This document shows, piece after piece, positions 18,215 to 27,572 of a stretch of DNA of 64,000 nucleotides; position 1 is the first letter of the stretch; the number at the start of each line of letters is the position of its first letter. Origin of the DNA: CAYTBN01 sp964436045. GTDB taxonomy: Bacteria; Myxococcota_A; UBA796; UBA9615; CAYRNR01. Position numbers and translations under genes: made by a program. Location of the stretch: assembly GCA_964436045.1 (NCBI GenBank), contig CAYTBN010000033.1, positions 1 to 64,000 of the forward strand, given 5' to 3'. A model generated the notes under the pieces. That model was given only the letters and a program-made list of their open reading frames with translations, was not told where the DNA came from and did not search any database.

Positions 18215-21200
18215 ATGACCACCGCGCTCGTTCGCCGCCTCGCGACCACCCTGTCCGGCCTGGTCCTCTGCGCTGGCTTCGCCCTCCCGGCCCGCGCCGT
18301 CTCGGTCGGCATGTGGTGCTCCGACAGCTACAAGGAGGACGTCCAGAGCACGATCCAGAGCCTGGGCTGGTTCGACACGGTGGATCTGTACGACTCCACC
18401 TCGACGACCCCAACCCTGGCCGAGCTGCAGCAGTACGACGCGGTCTGGGTCCACTCCAACAGCGGCTTCGACTCGCCCACCGGGATGGGGGACGTGCTGG
18501 CCGACTACCTGGACGCCGGGGGTGCGCTGGTGATGGCGACCTTCGTGTTCTGGGACGGGAACGGGCTGGGCATCGAGGGGCGGATCAAGGACGACGGCTA
18601 CCTGCCATTCACCACCGGGAGCCAGGCCAACGGAGATGGCATGACGTTGATCGCCGACGATCCGTCCTCGCCGCTCCTCGACGGCGTGAACTCCTTCAAC
18701 GGCGGCACGGCCGGGTACCACAACAGCGATATCACGGCCTCCCCCGGGGCGACCCAGGTGGCCCACTGGAGCAACGGTGAGCCGCTGCTGGCCTGGCGCG
18801 AGTCGGGGGCCGGCATCATCGTCGGGTTCAACTGCTTCCCCGCGTCGACCAACATTCGCGCCGACTTCTGGGACGCGTCCACCGACGGCGACCTGATCAT
18901 GGGCAATGCGCTGATGTTCGCCCTCGGAGGGGGGTGCCAGGACGCGGACGCCGACGGCTACCAGGACGCGGCCTGCGGCGGCGACGACTGTGACGACGCC
19001 GACCCGGCGGTCAATCCGGCTGTCGGCGAGGTGACCTGCAACGGAGTCGATGAAGACTGCAATATCAACACCCCCGACGAGCCGGACGTGGATGGCGACG
19101 GCTACTCGAGCTGTTCCGGGGACTGCGACGACACCGAGGCTGGCGTGAACCCCGGGCAACCCGAGGCGGAGTGCAACGGAGTCGACGACGACTGCGATCC
19201 GGCAACCCTCGACGAGCCGGACGCGGACGGCGACGGCAGCTCGGTCTGCGACGACTGCGACGACGGGAATCCGGCCCAGTACCCGGGCGCGGTCGAGGAG
19301 TGCAACGGCGAGGACGACGACTGCGACGGCGACGTGGACGAGGGCGCCGGGGACGCGGCCACGTGGTACCTGGACGCGGACGGGGATTCCTATGGCAACG
19401 GCTCGTTCCCGGTGGTCGCCTGCGCGGCGCCGGATGGCTACGTGGCTGACGGCAGCGACTGCAACGACGCGTCGGTGTTCGTCCATCCGGGCGCGGCCGA
19501 GCAGTGCAACCACCTCGACGACGACTGCGACGCGGACGTGGACGAGGGGCTGCCGACCCTGGACTGGTACCCGGACGCCGACGGTGACGGCTACGGCGAC
19601 ACCACCTCGATCCCCATCGAGGATTGCCTGGTGCTCTCCGGCCACGTGCCCGACGACTCGGACTGCAACGACCTGCACCCGGCGATCAACCCCGACGCCG
19701 ACGAGAACTGCGACGGGGTGGACAACGACTGCGACGGGGCCATCGACGAGGCCGACGCCCTGGACGGCCAGACCTGGTACGCCGACGCCGACGGCGATGG
19801 CCACGGCGACCCGGATACGGCTGTGGTGGCCTGCTCCCCGCCCCTGGGGTACCTGGGTAACGCGGACGATTGCGACGACTCCGACGAGGACGTGAATCCG
19901 GACGTGGACGAGGTCTGCAACGGGATCGACGACGACTGCGACGGGGTCGCCGACGGGGCGGGTGCCGACGACGCCGATCCATGGTTCCCGGACGACGACG
20001 GCGACGGATATGGGGACGACGGGGTCCTTCCCGTGATCTCCTGCGTGGCCCCTTCGGGTCACGTGGCCTGGCCCGGCGACTGCGACGACGGCGACGCCGC
20101 CATCCACCCCGGGGCGTCCGAGGTCTGCAACGGCGTCGACGACGACTGCGATCCCGCCACCGACGAGGCCGCCGATGACGACGGCGACGGCTGGTCGGTC
20201 TGCGACGGGGACTGTGACGCCGACCGGGCCGAGGTCTATCCCGGGGCCGCCGAGGTCTGCGACGGCCTGGACAACGACTGCGATCCGGCCACCGACGAGG
20301 ACGCGGACGAGGATGGGGACGGGTTCACCCTGTGCGATGGGGACTGCGACGACTCCGATCCAGACGTGAACCCGGCCCAGCCCGAGGTCTGCGACGGGGT
20401 GGACAACGACTGCGACGGTGCGGTTGCCCCGGACGAGGTCGACGCCGACGGCGACGATGTGCTGCTGTGCGAGGGTGACTGCGACGATGACGATCCCTTG
20501 ACCTACCCCGGGGCGCCCGAGCAGTGCGACCAACAGGACAACGACTGCGATCAGTTCGTGGACGAGGACGTGGACGAGGACCTGGACGCGGACGGGTACA
20601 ACGCCTGCCAGGGGGACTGCGACAACGGCAACCCGGACGTGCACCCCGGCGGGGTCGAGATCTGTGATGGGCTGGACGACGACTGCGACGGCGCCACCCC
20701 CGCCGACGAGGTGGACGCGGACGGCGACGGCTGGATGGTCTGCGAGGGTGACTGCGACGACGACGACCCCACCCTCGAGGTGGAGGACGCGGACGGCGAC
20801 GGCTGGACCACCTGTGACGGCGATTGTGACGACACCGACGCGGACGTCAGTCCGATGGACCTGGACGGGGACGGTGTGTCCAGCTGCGACGGCGACTGCG
20901 ACGATCTGGATGCGGCGTTGAACGTCGACGACGTCGACGGAGACGGCTGGAGCACGTGCGACGGGGATTGTGACGATGGCGCCGCCGTGCTCAGCCTGGA
21001 CGACGACGACGGCGATGGCTTCACCACCTGCGATGGCGACTGCAACGACAGCGACGACCGCGCCTATCCCGGCGCGGTCGAGGAGTGCGAGGACGGCGTC
21101 GACAACGACTGCGACGGTGCCGCGGACGGCGCCGACGACGAGTGCGAAAGCGGGGACGACGACGACGACAGCGCCGCTGCGGACGACGACGACGATGACG

Positions 21201-21316
21201 ACGACGACACCGTGCCGGACGACTGCTCGTGTCGCCACCGTGGGACGGCCACGTCCGGCCCGGCCGCGGTCCTCGGTCTGGCGTTGACCGCGCTGGTCTG
21301 GCGCCGCCGTCGCTGA
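18215..21316 (+). CDS. Giant secreted protein: 16 MopE repeats, MYXO-CTERM
   Basis: 1033 residues; ATG 18215 is preceded by AGGAGG. Signal peptide (LSGLVLCAGFALPARA). Residues ~28-240 form an alpha/beta domain of the ThuA/GATase-like or 'DUF4350' style (VGMWCSDSYKEDVQSTI; YDAVWVHSNSGF; VFWDGNG). This is followed by a continuous array of about sixteen MopE repeats (GDCDD cores roughly every 35-45 residues with CNGVDDDCD partners). The tail is an Asp-rich tract, PDDCSC, a hydrophobic stretch (AVLGLALTALVW) and RRRR. It appears to be a long calcium-dependent rod presenting the N-terminal domain away from the cell. The paired giant gene at 14004-17288 has the same anchor. Confidence 0.9.
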   Translation: MTTALVRRLATTLSGLVLCAGFALPARAVSVGMWCSDSYKEDVQSTIQSLGWFDTVDLYDSTSTTPTLAELQQYDAVWVHSNSGFDSPTGMGDVLADYLDAGGALVMATFVFWDGNGLGIEGRIKDDGYLPFTTGSQANGDGMTLIADDPSSPLLDGVNSFNGGTAGYHNSDITASPGATQVAHWSNGEPLLAWRESGAGIIVGFNCFPASTNIRADFWDASTDGDLIMGNALMFALGGGCQDADADGYQDAACGGDDCDDADPAVNPAVGEVTCNGVDEDCNINTPDEPDVDGDGYSSCSGDCDDTEAGVNPGQPEAECNGVDDDCDPATLDEPDADGDGSSVCDDCDDGNPAQYPGAVEECNGEDDDCDGDVDEGAGDAATWYLDADGDSYGNGSFPVVACAAPDGYVADGSDCNDASVFVHPGAAEQCNHLDDDCDADVDEGLPTLDWYPDADGDGYGDTTSIPIEDCLVLSGHVPDDSDCNDLHPAINPDADENCDGVDNDCDGAIDEADALDGQTWYADADGDGHGDPDTAVVACSPPLGYLGNADDCDDSDEDVNPDVDEVCNGIDDDCDGVADGAGADDADPWFPDDDGDGYGDDGVLPVISCVAPSGHVAWPGDCDDGDAAIHPGASEVCNGVDDDCDPATDEAADDDGDGWSVCDGDCDADRAEVYPGAAEVCDGLDNDCDPATDEDADEDGDGFTLCDGDCDDSDPDVNPAQPEVCDGVDNDCDGAVAPDEVDADGDDVLLCEGDCDDDDPLTYPGAPEQCDQQDNDCDQFVDEDVDEDLDADGYNACQGDCDNGNPDVHPGGVEICDGLDDDCDGATPADEVDADGDGWMVCEGDCDDDDPTLEVEDADGDGWTTCDGDCDDTDADVSPMDLDGDGVSSCDGDCDDLDAALNVDDVDGDGWSTCDGDCDDGAAVLSLDDDDGDGFTTCDGDCNDSDDRAYPGAVEECEDGVDNDCDGAADGADDECESGDDDDDSAAADDDDDDDDDTVPDDCSCRHRGTATSGPAAVLGLALTALVWRRRR

Positions 21317-21456
21317 CCGCCCCGCCCCGCGTTCTGTGGGTGCCTCGGGCTCTGCTATCCTCCCAACTCGGCCCGCCCGGGGCCGGGGCTCGACGGCCGG
21401 GAATCTACCCGCCATCCGGCAGCCTCCACCGCGGGTAGGCAGCCGGGAGTTCTCCG

Positions 21457-22104
21457 ATGCTGTTCAGGGACAAACGCCAGGACAAGGTCATCGAGACCAT
21501 CGACGGGTACTGCGCGCTGGTCGGTAGGGCCGTCGAGAAGTACGTGGAGATGGTCAACACCTTCCTCGACGGTGAGTCCGAGTACAAGGAGGCGTCGCGC
21601 AAGGTCCACGAGCTGGAGAGCCGGGCGGACAAGATCCGGTTCTCGGTCGAGCGCGAGATGTACCGGGGCGCCTTCCTGCCCGCGTACCGGGAGGACTACA
21701 TCGGCTTGCTCGAGACCCTGGATCGGGTCGCCAACAAGGCCGAGGACGCGGCCGACCTGATCTTCCTGGTCCGTCCCGACGTCCCCGCCGACGTGGCCGA
21801 GTCGTTGAGGGAGATCGTCCGTATCACCGTGCTCATGGGCGAGCCCGTCGTCACCATGGTCCGCAAGACCCTGCGGGACGATTTCGACATCCAGGAGCAG
21901 GTAAAACAGATCGGCAGGCTGGAGCAGCAGGTCGACCGGATCCAGTTCAACGCGGTCCGCGACGTCTACCGGAATCCCGACCTGGAGAAGGTCGACAAGC
22001 TGATCCTCAAGATGGTCGTCGACTCCATCGCCGAGGTCAGCGACAAGCTCGAGAACGTGGGCGACAGGCTGTCGCTGGTCGCGCTGAAGAGGAAGCTGGG
22101 CTGA
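21457..22104 (+). CDS. DUF47 family, PhoU-like phosphate-transport regulator
   Basis: 215 residues, full family length. All-helical PhoU-like protein (TIGR00153/DUF47) with charged repeats such as KVHELESRADKIRF and REMYRGAFLPAYREDYIGLLE, whose acidic residues bind metal clusters in this family. DUF47 proteins regulate PiT-type phosphate permeases. The PiT gene starts 40 bp downstream on the same strand, so they form an operon. In the upstream region an imperfect hairpin pairs CTACCCGC (about 21405) with GCGGGTAG (about 21432), which may affect expression. No signal peptide; it should be cytosolic. Confidence 0.92.
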   Translation: MLFRDKRQDKVIETIDGYCALVGRAVEKYVEMVNTFLDGESEYKEASRKVHELESRADKIRFSVEREMYRGAFLPAYREDYIGLLETLDRVANKAEDAADLIFLVRPDVPADVAESLREIVRITVLMGEPVVTMVRKTLRDDFDIQEQVKQIGRLEQQVDRIQFNAVRDVYRNPDLEKVDKLILKMVVDSIAEVSDKLENVGDRLSLVALKRKLG

Positions 22105-22144
22105 GGATCCGCCGTCCCACGAAGCGCCTCGTCGGAGGCGCCCG

Positions 22145-23140
22145 ATGACCCTCGCGCTCGCCATCGTGATCGTCGTCGGCGGCCTCTACGTCGGCGCCAA
22201 CATTGGCGCCAACGATGCGGCGAACTGCATCGGCCCGTCGGTGGGCGCGGGACTGGTCCGGTACCGGGTCGGCATCGTCCTGGTGGCCGTTTTCACCACC
22301 GCCGGGGCCCTGCTCCAGGGTGACGCCGTGGCCGAGACGGTCGGCAAGGGGATCGTCACCGAGGTCCTGTCCCCCGGCGCGATCGCGGCTGCCCTGCTCT
22401 GCGCGGGCCTCTTCGTCTCGGCCGCCACCTTCCGCAAGATCCCCGTGTCCACCTCCCAGGCGGTCGTCGGCGCGGTGGCCGGCGTCGGGGTGGCCTCTCA
22501 CCTGGACGTGAGCTGGTCGAAGATGATCGGTATCGCGGGCTCGTGGATCCTGTGTCCGCCGCTGGCGGCGGTGCTCGCCTATCTGTTGTACCGGGGGATC
22601 GTCTGGTTTCTCGACAAGCTGCCGCGCAAGCGCCGGGCTCGCGCTGTGCTCCGATGGGGGGTTCTCGGCTCCGCGGCCTACACCTCCTACTCACTCGGTG
22701 CCAATCACCTCGGCAGCGCCATCGGTCCGACCCTGGCCCTGTACGAAGGCGGAGGCGAAGACGCGGCCGCGTTCGCCATCGTGTCGGTGGGGACGCTGAC
22801 GCTTCTCGGCGGGCTCTCCATCTCCATCGGAGCGTTACTGTTCGGCAAGGGAGTCGCCGAGACCGTGGGGCGGAGCATCATTCCGCTGGATCTGCCCGCC
22901 GCCTTCGCCGTGCAGACCTCCGCCGGCTTCGGCCTGCACGTCTTCTCCATGATCGGCGTGCCGGTCTCTTCGTCCCAGGCGGTGGTCGGCGCGCTGTTGG
23001 GCGTCGGCCTGTACCACGGCGTCAAGACCATATCGCGGCGCAAGTTGTTCGAGATCGTGGTGGGCTGGTTGGCCACTCCCACCTGCTCGGGGTTGGTTGC
23101 TTTCGGGATCTTGCTTCTGATCCGCGCGATCCAGGGATGA
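22145..23140 (+). CDS. pit: Inorganic phosphate transporter, PiT family
   Basis: 331 residues with about ten hydrophobic helices. The two duplicated PiT halves are visible: GANDAANCIGPSVG near the start and TSYSLGANHLGSAIGPT in the second half, plus VSTSQAVVGA in the first and VSSSQAVVGAL in the second. The family performs low-affinity cation-coupled phosphate uptake (often H+ symport) across the inner membrane. Cotranscribed with the DUF47 regulator upstream. ATG 22145 directly follows GGAGGCGCCCG. The convergent phosphatase lipoprotein ends 13 bases after its stop codon. Confidence 0.95.
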   Translation: MTLALAIVIVVGGLYVGANIGANDAANCIGPSVGAGLVRYRVGIVLVAVFTTAGALLQGDAVAETVGKGIVTEVLSPGAIAAALLCAGLFVSAATFRKIPVSTSQAVVGAVAGVGVASHLDVSWSKMIGIAGSWILCPPLAAVLAYLLYRGIVWFLDKLPRKRRARAVLRWGVLGSAAYTSYSLGANHLGSAIGPTLALYEGGGEDAAAFAIVSVGTLTLLGGLSISIGALLFGKGVAETVGRSIIPLDLPAAFAVQTSAGFGLHVFSMIGVPVSSSQAVVGALLGVGLYHGVKTISRRKLFEIVVGWLATPTCSGLVAFGILLLIRAIQG

Positions 23141-23153
23141 ACCGCAGCCCGGC

Positions 23154-24911
23154 TCAGCGGGTGTAGCTGACCACGTCGACCATGTGCGGGCTGGCGGGGA
23201 CCTCCATGGTCCCGACCCACCAGGTCTCCAACGTGATGGCGTCGCCGTCCAGCTGCACGATCATGTAGCCCAGCTCGCTGTCGACCTCCGTCTGGTCCGG
23301 ATCCAGCTCGGGGAACGCCAGCCATTCCCGGCGCGCCGCGTCCGGGGATTCGGGGGGGACGATCGTGTCACCCTGATGTTGCCCCGCCGGAGGCAGCACC
23401 AGGTAGCCGACGCCGTCTTCCACGCCACGGCCGTAGAGCCCCGACGGCGCGATGTTGGCCTCGAAGCGCAGCGGAAGCGTGCGCTGGTAGAGGTGTTCGT
23501 GGCCGGCAAACACCCAGTCCACCGAGCCGTCGAAGACCTCGGTGGCCACCCGCACAGCGTGCTGGGCCTCGGCGTGGCGGGTGCCCGCGTTGTAGGGCGG
23601 AACGTGGACCAGCACGAATACCCAGCCCGGGGTGCCGGCCAGATCGATGTCAGTCAGCTCGGACTCGACCCACAGGTACTGGACCTCACCGGTGGCGAGC
23701 TCGGGCTGGGCCTCGGAGTCCAGCCCGAGGAAGGCCGCCGGTCCTCGGTCGATCCGGTAATAGGTCTCCGAGCCCGACGCCTGCGGCAGCGCGAAGTAGG
23801 CCTCGAAGCTGGTGGTGTTGTCGTTGTGGCCCATGCCGGGGGTGTCGTGGTTGCCGGGTACCGGCAGCACCGGGGCGCTGGCCAGCAGCTCGCGGCCGCC
23901 GTCGAAGAAGGTCCACCACTGGCCGGGAGCATCGCTGGCGGACATGTCGCCGGGCAGGACGATCAGCTCCAGGTCCGGGTGGTCGTCGACCAGGTGCTGG
24001 GCCACGTCGCGCCAGCGGGGGCCCTCCCCGTAGTCCTGCATGTCTGAGATGGCGGCGAAGGTGAGCGCCGTCGCCCCGTCGTCGGCGGTGCGGAAGGTGT
24101 AGGTCGTCGATACGTGGTCCAGGCTGTCCCACACCCGGTAGTGGATCACGGTATCCGCGGGCAGCCCGGTCAGCGGAATGTGGTGCTGCTTGCACACGTC
24201 GTCGCCCATCGCCCACTGGCCGAGGGCGGCCGAGGGGCCATATTCGACACGGCCCAGGCAGGGTACCGAGGTCTCGAAGTTGACCGCGGCGCTCTCGGTG
24301 GGATCGCCGTCGTCGTGGGTCAGCAGCGGGCCGATGTAGGGGAAGACGATGGACTGGTGGTAGTCGAGCGCCTCGTTGTTGTCCCAGGTCTTGAGGCCTT
24401 CGTTGTCCAGGGTGAAGAACACGAAGTGCATGGCGCGGCCGTCGGTGGGCAGGTCGACGGTGACCTCGAAGCCGTCGATCACCGGGTTCATCTCCGCCCG
24501 CAGGTAGAGGTCGCCGCCACCCTCGTCCGATATCAGTTGTCCGACCCCGTCGACCTGGTTCCAGCCGTTGAACCCGTAGTGCAGCCACAGGTCGTCTTCC
24601 TGGGCCAGCGAGCCGAAGTAGTGGACCGTGGCGGTCTCGCCGGGCACGAGGGTCTCGGGCGTCACGTAGATCACGGGCTGGATGTAGGGGTCGTCGGGGG
24701 TGGTGTCGTCGTCGCCGGTCGTGTCGTCGTCGTCCGCGGAGTCGTCGTCGTCGTCGCCGGTGACATCGTCGTCGCCGGTGACATCGTCGTCGCCGGTCGA
24801 GTCGTCGTCCGTGGCGAAGTCGTCGTCGTCCCCTGGACAGCCGTTGCAGCTGCCGAAGCACAGCAGCGAGGCGATGAGCCAATGTGTCACGGGGGAACGA
24901 CGAGACGTCAC
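23154..24911 (-). CDS. Purple-acid-phosphatase-like lipoprotein
   Basis: 585 residues; GTG start at 24911. The signal ends near LLCFGSC or CNGC, followed by a ~45-residue Asp-rich tether (TGDDDVTGDDD). Residues ~80-190 form a CBM-like beta domain (LWLHYGFNGWN). Then comes an Fn3-like segment (IHYRVWDSLDHVSTTYTF) typical of purple acid phosphatases. The calcineurin-like metallophosphoesterase core has DMQDY, LPGDMS, GNHD, LVHVPPY and GHEHLYQR, so the metal-ligand motifs look complete. It is probably a surface phosphatase, possibly supplying phosphate to the neighbouring PiT system, which it faces convergently. That link is inference. Confidence 0.86.
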   Translation of the reverse strand: MTSRRSPVTHWLIASLLCFGSCNGCPGDDDDFATDDDSTGDDDVTGDDDVTGDDDDDSADDDDTTGDDDTTPDDPYIQPVIYVTPETLVPGETATVHYFGSLAQEDDLWLHYGFNGWNQVDGVGQLISDEGGGDLYLRAEMNPVIDGFEVTVDLPTDGRAMHFVFFTLDNEGLKTWDNNEALDYHQSIVFPYIGPLLTHDDGDPTESAAVNFETSVPCLGRVEYGPSAALGQWAMGDDVCKQHHIPLTGLPADTVIHYRVWDSLDHVSTTYTFRTADDGATALTFAAISDMQDYGEGPRWRDVAQHLVDDHPDLELIVLPGDMSASDAPGQWWTFFDGGRELLASAPVLPVPGNHDTPGMGHNDNTTSFEAYFALPQASGSETYYRIDRGPAAFLGLDSEAQPELATGEVQYLWVESELTDIDLAGTPGWVFVLVHVPPYNAGTRHAEAQHAVRVATEVFDGSVDWVFAGHEHLYQRTLPLRFEANIAPSGLYGRGVEDGVGYLVLPPAGQHQGDTIVPPESPDAARREWLAFPELDPDQTEVDSELGYMIVQLDGDAITLETWWVGTMEVPASPHMVDVVSYTR

Positions 24912-25078
24912 TGAGGCCTACCTTCCTGGGCCGAGTCTACCTCGATCCCGGTGTTCAGGGATCCGGGTGCCATCCACCTCCAGCACATAACGGCTGACGT
25001 TCGTCCGTCGTTTTTCGTCGGAGCCACCCGAGAGTGACTCAGGAGTGAGTTACTAGACGGGGAAGTGGGCGGATGACG

Positions 25079-25867
25079 TCAGCGCGATCCGTATCCGAGC
25101 CGCTCGAGATGGGGGCCGACCATCCGTTCCATCGTGGCCAGCTCGTCGGGGGACAGCTCGCTGGGCTGGATGTACTGGTCGGGCGCGTGGCCTCGGGCGG
25201 CCTCGCCGCGGAAGGTGTTGACCCGGTGTTCGAGGATCGACGCGTCCAGGCTCGCGACCCCCAGGAACGCCCGCAGCCGCTCGACGTGGGTCGCGGGGTC
25301 GGCCACTAGCTCCTCGTGCCGCAGTACCAGGGTGCGGCCGTCGTCGGGCAGCTGCCGGATCTGGTCCATGCTCTGGACCCAGGTGGCCGAGACCTTGGCA
25401 ACGTCGACGATGGTCTTGAGCCACTGCCGGCTCTTGTACGAGCGCATCACGGACTCGACGTGGCGGGTCATCCAGACGTGGCGCGAGCGGGGCAGCAGCT
25501 TGGCCACGATCTGGTGAGTGTTGCTCGGCACGACGCTGGGCAGCTTGGTGGCCCAGCGCTCGAACCCGTCGGTTCGGACGGAGCGGTCGTAGGCCGCGAC
25601 CAGCGTGTAGAACGATCGGATGCAGCCGTCCACCAGCATCTCGCTGTGGGGCAGGGCCGGCGAGGCCCAGAAGTTGTAGTTGCCCGCCACCAGCTGCTCG
25701 CGGGCCTGGCGGCTCTCGTCCGCCACCGCCGAGACCTCGAGGATCGCCGCCGGCAAGCGCCGGCTCAGCAGGTCCATCTCGCCGAAGGCCAGGATCTCGC
25801 GCGACGAGCTGATCAGCCGTTGCAGCAGCGTGATCCCGCAACGGGCCGCCGGGGCCCAGACGAACAC
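25079..25867 (-). CDS. Sulfotransferase-family protein
   Basis: 262 residues from a GTG at 25867. A PAPS-dependent sulfotransferase fold: 5'-phosphosulfate loop near the start (WAPAARCGITLLQRL), and a 3'-phosphate motif (MTRHVESVMRSYKSR) in the middle. Conserved HEELVADPATHVERLRAFLG near the C-terminus matches the family. The loop is atypical, lacking the canonical PRSGTT. The frame is open upstream to a TGA at about 25937 (DLDIDAARASEA), and an ATG (MSDRQASTP) in another frame joins it if one base changes in a C6 run near 25915. The present start may therefore be a truncation from an assembly frameshift. Confidence 0.82.
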   Translation of the reverse strand: MFVWAPAARCGITLLQRLISSSREILAFGEMDLLSRRLPAAILEVSAVADESRQAREQLVAGNYNFWASPALPHSEMLVDGCIRSFYTLVAAYDRSVRTDGFERWATKLPSVVPSNTHQIVAKLLPRSRHVWMTRHVESVMRSYKSRQWLKTIVDVAKVSATWVQSMDQIRQLPDDGRTLVLRHEELVADPATHVERLRAFLGVASLDASILEHRVNTFRGEAARGHAPDQYIQPSELSPDELATMERMVGPHLERLGYGSR

Positions 25868-26035
25868 CGCCTCGCTGGCGCGGGCGGCATCGATGTCCAG
25901 ATCACCCTCGGAAGCCGGGGGGTAGAAGCCTGTCGGTCACTCATGGCCGCCGATCATACATGCAACCACCACGAGAGAGATTGCCACGATGAGGGCCTTC
26001 GCAACCACAGATGCCCGCCGGAGGATCCCGATGTT

Positions 26036-26105
26036 GGGTGCCACGGTCGGCTTGCCCGGCCGTGTCTTCGTGCGAGCACGGCTGGGCAAGCCGACCGTGG
26101 CACCC
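26036..26105. repeat. Long palindrome (22-bp arms)
   Basis: Left arm 26036-26057 and right arm 26084-26105 are perfect reverse complements for 22 bases, beginning GGGTGCCACGG. An inner stem GCCGTG/CACGGC encloses a 12-nt loop, so the whole 70 nt can fold as one hairpin. It lies between the divergent sulfotransferase and CCA-enzyme genes. Similar arms occur at 27521-27551 and 4485-4506. The form is REP/BIME- or MITE-like; no transposase is present in the window. Confidence 0.85.
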
Positions 26106-26129
26106 GGAAAAGGGAGTAGGCTGTCGTTG

Positions 26130-27515
26130 ATGGGTATCGAAGGCCAGCCCCTGTTGACCGACGGACCGCTGGCAGAGGCCGCGCGAGGGGTGGTGGCCCG
26201 GCTCGGGGGGGAGGGGCATCAAGCCCTGTTCGCCGGGGGTGCGGTGCGGGACGCGCTGCTGGGGATCGAGCCCCACGATATCGACATCGCCACCTCGGCG
26301 CGTCCGGAGCAGGTCGAGGCGCTGTTCGACAAGACGGTGCCCGTGGGCAAGGCGTTCGGCGTGATGATCGTCGTCGTGGAGGGCATCCAGTTCGAGGTGG
26401 CGACCTTCCGCGAGGAGGGGGGCTACACCGACGGACGCCACCCCGACGAGGTGCGGTTCGCCGACGCGCGGGCCGACGCTGCGCGCCGGGACTTCACGGT
26501 CAACGGGCTGTTCTACGACCCGGCTGACGAGCGGGTGCTGGACTTCGTGAATGGGCTGGCCGATCTGGATGCCGGCGTGCTGCGGGCGATCGGCGATCCG
26601 GATGCGCGCTTCGGCGAGGACCGGCTGCGGATGCTGCGGGCGGTGCGCTTCGCGGCCCAGCTGGGGTTCTCCATCGAGTCCCAGACCTGGGAGGCACTGT
26701 GCCGCGGCGCCGCGGCGCTGGACGCCATCTCCGCCGAGCGGATCCGCGATGAACTGCTCAAGCTGTTGCTCAGCCCACGGCCCCATGAGGGTATGCAGCG
26801 GCTGGCCGACAGCGGGCTACTGGCCAGGTTCCTCCCCGAGGCGGTGGCCATGATCGGCTGTACACAGCCGCCCGAATTCCACCCCGAGGGCGACGTCTGG
26901 ACCCACACGCTGCTGATGCTCAAGATGATGGCCGCGCGCGCGGCGGAGCTCGAGGAACCGGTGACGCCGGACCTGGCCTGGGGCGTGTTGCTCCACGACG
27001 TGGCCAAGCCCCCGACCCGCCGGGTCGCGGATCGTATCCGTTTCGACCGCCACGACAGCCTGGGGCGGGTGATGACCGAGGACATCCTCCGGCGCTTGCG
27101 GTGCAGCCGCGACACGATCCGGGTGGTCTGTGATCTGGTCGGCCAGCACATGCGGTTCATGAACATCGAGGACATGCGTCCAGCGCGGCGCGAACGCTGG
27201 TTGCGGGACCCGGCGTTCGCCCAGCACCTGGAGCTCCACACCCTGGACTGCCTGGCGAGTCACGGCTCGATGAAGAAGGTGAACGTCACGCAGCGCTTCC
27301 TCGACGAGCTGCCGCCGCTGCCACCAGAACGGCTCATCACCGGTCGTGACCTGATTTCGCTGGGTGTCCCGCCCGGGCAAGCGCTGGGACGGATGCTGGA
27401 GACCATCGACGACCGGGTTGCCGCGGGGGAGATCGACTGCCGCGATCGAGCCCTGGCCGCCGCGGCGGAGCTGGCGGCGGGCTATGATCCGCCAGAGCGA
27501 GATTCCGAGGGCTGA
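26130..27515 (+). CDS. cca: CCA-adding enzyme / poly(A) polymerase family nucleotidyltransferase
   Basis: 461 residues. ATG 26130 (AGG spaced nine bases) is preferred; the frame is open further upstream, but that part is the palindromic repeat. Class II nucleotidyltransferase core: GGAVRD (about 42-47), catalytic DIDIAT (58-63), then RRDFTVNGLFYDP. The tRNA-binding neck (FGEDRLRMLRAVRFAAQLGF) follows, and an HD domain (LLHDVAKPP; FDRHDSLG) lies in the C-terminal half, as in bacterial CCA/HD enzymes. It repairs or adds 3'-CCA on tRNAs. tRNA-Lys here already encodes CCA, so the role may be repair. Confidence 0.93.
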   Translation: MGIEGQPLLTDGPLAEAARGVVARLGGEGHQALFAGGAVRDALLGIEPHDIDIATSARPEQVEALFDKTVPVGKAFGVMIVVVEGIQFEVATFREEGGYTDGRHPDEVRFADARADAARRDFTVNGLFYDPADERVLDFVNGLADLDAGVLRAIGDPDARFGEDRLRMLRAVRFAAQLGFSIESQTWEALCRGAAALDAISAERIRDELLKLLLSPRPHEGMQRLADSGLLARFLPEAVAMIGCTQPPEFHPEGDVWTHTLLMLKMMAARAAELEEPVTPDLAWGVLLHDVAKPPTRRVADRIRFDRHDSLGRVMTEDILRRLRCSRDTIRVVCDLVGQHMRFMNIEDMRPARRERWLRDPAFAQHLELHTLDCLASHGSMKKVNVTQRFLDELPPLPPERLITGRDLISLGVPPGQALGRMLETIDDRVAAGEIDCRDRALAAAAELAAGYDPPERDSEG

Positions 27516-27520
27516 TCGAG

Positions 27521-27551
27521 GCCACGGCCGGGCTAGCCAGCCGTGGCACCC
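27521..27551. repeat. Short palindrome related to 26036-26105
   Basis: GCCACGGC (27521-27528) pairs with GCCGTGGC (27540-27547), with an internal GGCTAGCC palindrome and a trailing ACCC. The outer GCCACGG/CCGTGGCACCC matches the arms of the larger palindrome 1.4 kb upstream. It sits in the 57-bp gap after cca and could act as a terminator. Confidence 0.7.
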
Positions 27552-27572
27552 GTCTCGCCGGCTGGAGGAACG

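Noticed and set aside
18182..21415. 1077-residue minus-strand ORF rich in Val/Ala/Gly
   Set aside because: It is the antisense of the MopE repeat gene; the repeated GAC/TGC codons give VAVVA-like translation. The plus strand has a signal peptide, repeats and a sorting tail.
25989..26129. N-terminal extension of the CCA enzyme
   Set aside because: These codons read through the palindromic repeat; the core protein starts at ATG 26130 with normal family length.
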